A stretch of DNA of 6,716 bases, taken from NCBI GenBank assembly GCA_964475115.1, contig CAYYVJ010000096.1, positions 1 through 6,716 of the forward strand, written 5' to 3'. The position numbers and the translations under genes are program-made. The notes below the pieces were generated by a model, which saw only the letters and a list, made by a program, of their open reading frames with translations, was not told the origin of the DNA and did not search any database. The DNA is from CAYYVJ01 sp964475115 (GTDB lineage: Bacteria; Bacillota; Clostridia; Lachnospirales; Lachnospiraceae). Positions 5,574 through 6,716 of this stretch are shown piece by piece; within the stretch, counting starts at the first letter, position 1; each line of letters opens with the position of its first letter.

Positions 5574-6716
5574 ATTCTTGTATTAGTATTAATGTCTATA
5601 TTGAATTTTTCTTTGACTCACTTTGCGAGAACTTATGAAGAGAAACATAAAAATGAATATGCAAAATTAGACAGGCAAATAGCATACCTATATGAAAACT
5701 CCATCTCTTTGATTAATGGAAAAGATGTTCGCATTTATCAGATGGAAGAATGGTTTTATAAAGTATTTAAAAACCTTATTAAATCTAATTCGAATTGGAA
5801 TCAAAAGGTTGAATTTCTTTATTTCTTGCCAAATATTTCTGATAATATTTTGTTGTTTGTGAGAGATTTTCTTGCCTATGGTATATTAATTACAAATGTA
5901 GTAAATGGAAAAATAGATGTAGCTACTTTTACCTTATACATAGGAATCATAAGTGGTTTTTCTGCTTGGTTGACAAAGGCAGTAGAGGCTTTTTCGAATT
6001 TAAACAGAGCCAACTTAGGTGTAATGGATTTTCGTAAATATATGGATATAGAGGAAGTATTTAACCATGAAAACACCAGTTATCCATTTGCTTCCGATTT
6101 AGCATATCCTCTTACCATTGAGTTTAAAGATGTATCATTTCGTTATCCAGGTGCAGATAAGGATACGATTTCAAATTTAAATTTAAAAAGTGAAGGAGGA
6201 AGTAAATTAGCTCTTGTAGGTATCAATGGTGCTGGTAAAACTACCTTAGTAAAATTATTAACGGGTATGTATTATCCTACAAAGGGAGAAATCTTAGTTG
6301 GAGGAAAATCTATAAAAGACTATAATATCAATGACTATCAAAAATTAGTTGGAGCAGTATTTCAAGATGTGGAAATTCTTGCATTTTCCATCGCAAAAAA
6401 CGTTGCTGCTAGTAGTGATGATAAGATTGATCATGCACAAGTGCTTAAGTGTCTTGCCCTTGCAGGGCTAAAAGAAAAAGTAGAAAGTCTAAAGGATAAA
6501 GAGAATACTTATTTAACTCAATCAATTAGTAAGGATGGAATCTTACTTTCTGGAGGAGAGATGCAAAAACTTATGTTAGCTAGAGCCTTATATAAAGATG
6601 CACCTCTTGTGATATTGGATGAACCAACTGCAGCATTAGATCCAATAGCAGAAAGTGAATTGTATGAAAAATACAATAGCTTAACGAAAGATAAAACATC
6701 TATTTATATTTCCCAT
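5574..6716 (+). CDS. ABC exporter half-transporter (membrane + ATPase domains), both ends missing
   Basis: There are 381 open codons with no stop; the start is in the gap and the end beyond the window. The fragment begins in a membrane helix (first about 15 residues). It continues with a long cytoplasmic segment (KLDRQIAYLYENS... GKDVRIY), two more hydrophobic segments near 88-107 and 116-132, and then the nucleotide-binding domain. Walker A GINGAGKT is at 6219-6242, the Q-loop is FQD, signature LSGGEMQ is at 6546-6566, Walker B LVILDE at 6606-6623, D-loop AALD follows, and the H-loop His is the last codon (6714-6716). All catalytic residues are present. Comparison with about 580-600 residue exporters suggests about 160 residues lost at the start and about 45 at the end. 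Such half-transporters pump drugs, lipids or peptides as homo- or heterodimers. The cargo is unknown; the two-component genes across the gap suggest regulated export. Confidence 0.88.
   Translation, partial: MLVLVLMSILNFSLTHFARTYEEKHKNEYAKLDRQIAYLYENSISLINGKDVRIYQMEEWFYKVFKNLIKSNSNWNQKVEFLYFLPNISDNILLFVRDFLAYGILITNVVNGKIDVATFTLYIGIISGFSAWLTKAVEAFSNLNRANLGVMDFRKYMDIEEVFNHENTSYPFASDLAYPLTIEFKDVSFRYPGADKDTISNLNLKSEGGSKLALVGINGAGKTTLVKLLTGMYYPTKGEILVGGKSIKDYNINDYQKLVGAVFQDVEILAFSIAKNVAASSDDKIDHAQVLKCLALAGLKEKVESLKDKENTYLTQSISKDGILLSGGEMQKLMLARALYKDAPLVILDEPTAALDPIAESELYEKYNSLTKDKTSIYISH

Noticed and set aside
5574..5586. Continuation of the kinase frame after the N-run (three codons and a stop)
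   Set aside because: The gap length is a placeholder, so frame across it has no meaning. The right flank is clearly the exporter in another frame.
5876..6076. 66-codon open frame on the minus strand
   Set aside because: It is antisense to the membrane and linker region of the ABC exporter and has no recognisable features.
1..6716. CRISPR array, tRNA, rRNA, insertion sequence or riboswitch
   Set aside because: No spaced direct repeats, cloverleaf arms, transposase motifs, terminal inverted repeats or known aptamer core were seen; non-coding stretches are short and explained above.

Overview
The window looks like AT-rich chromosomal DNA from a clostridial Firmicute, most likely a Lachnospiraceae relative (Lachnoclostridium phytofermentans-like). 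This rests on A/T-rich codon choice, AGGAG-type ribosome binding sites, a Clostridium beijerinckii-type NADP-dependent secondary alcohol dehydrogenase, a GH94-type disaccharide or oligosaccharide phosphorylase, and a LytTR regulator paired with a GHKL kinase. The assignment is made by eye; no database search was run. All genes found are on the + strand.

Layout. Positions 3-824 hold the C-terminal third or so of a GH94-like glycoside phosphorylase. Positions 825-932 form an intergenic region with no intrinsic terminator but with an 18-bp dyad that resembles a Rex (NADH/NAD+ sensor) operator. Positions 933-1997 encode a complete zinc-dependent NADP(H)-type secondary alcohol dehydrogenase. Positions 1998-2223 are non-coding and contain a 33-bp near-perfect palindrome, a strong and unusually long intrinsic terminator (2053-2120), a possible promoter, and a widely spaced ribosome binding site. 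Positions 2224-3069 encode a DUF368/PopT undecaprenyl-phosphate translocase. It overlaps by 8 nt a full-length DbpA/YxiN-type DEAD-box RNA helicase (3062-4510). After 33 nt comes an AgrA-like LytTR response regulator (4544-5263), which overlaps by 4 nt (ATGA) the start of a GHKL-type sensor kinase with no N-terminal membrane segment (5260-5473, cut by a gap). A run of exactly 100 N (5474-5573) follows. The last 1143 bases are one open frame encoding the middle and most of the ATPase domain of an ABC exporter half-transporter, cut at both ends.

How the genes fit together. The left part is carbon and redox metabolism: phosphorolytic cleavage of a beta-glucan-type oligosaccharide, then an alcohol dehydrogenase that may be controlled by redox state. 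The long terminator separates it from the right part. There, popT (lipid carrier recycling) and dbpA (50S ribosome assembly) are translationally linked. They run with no visible terminator into a two-component system and an ABC exporter, an arrangement common for signal-responsive peptide or drug export loci.

Limits. The gap must hide about 1 kb or more of real sequence (the rest of the kinase and the exporter's N-terminus), so adjacency of the two-component system and this exporter is likely but not proven. I do not see a clearly new system. The points most worth checking are the Rex-like operator, the altered substrate pocket of the dehydrogenase, the popT-dbpA coupling, and the kinase that lacks its own membrane sensor.
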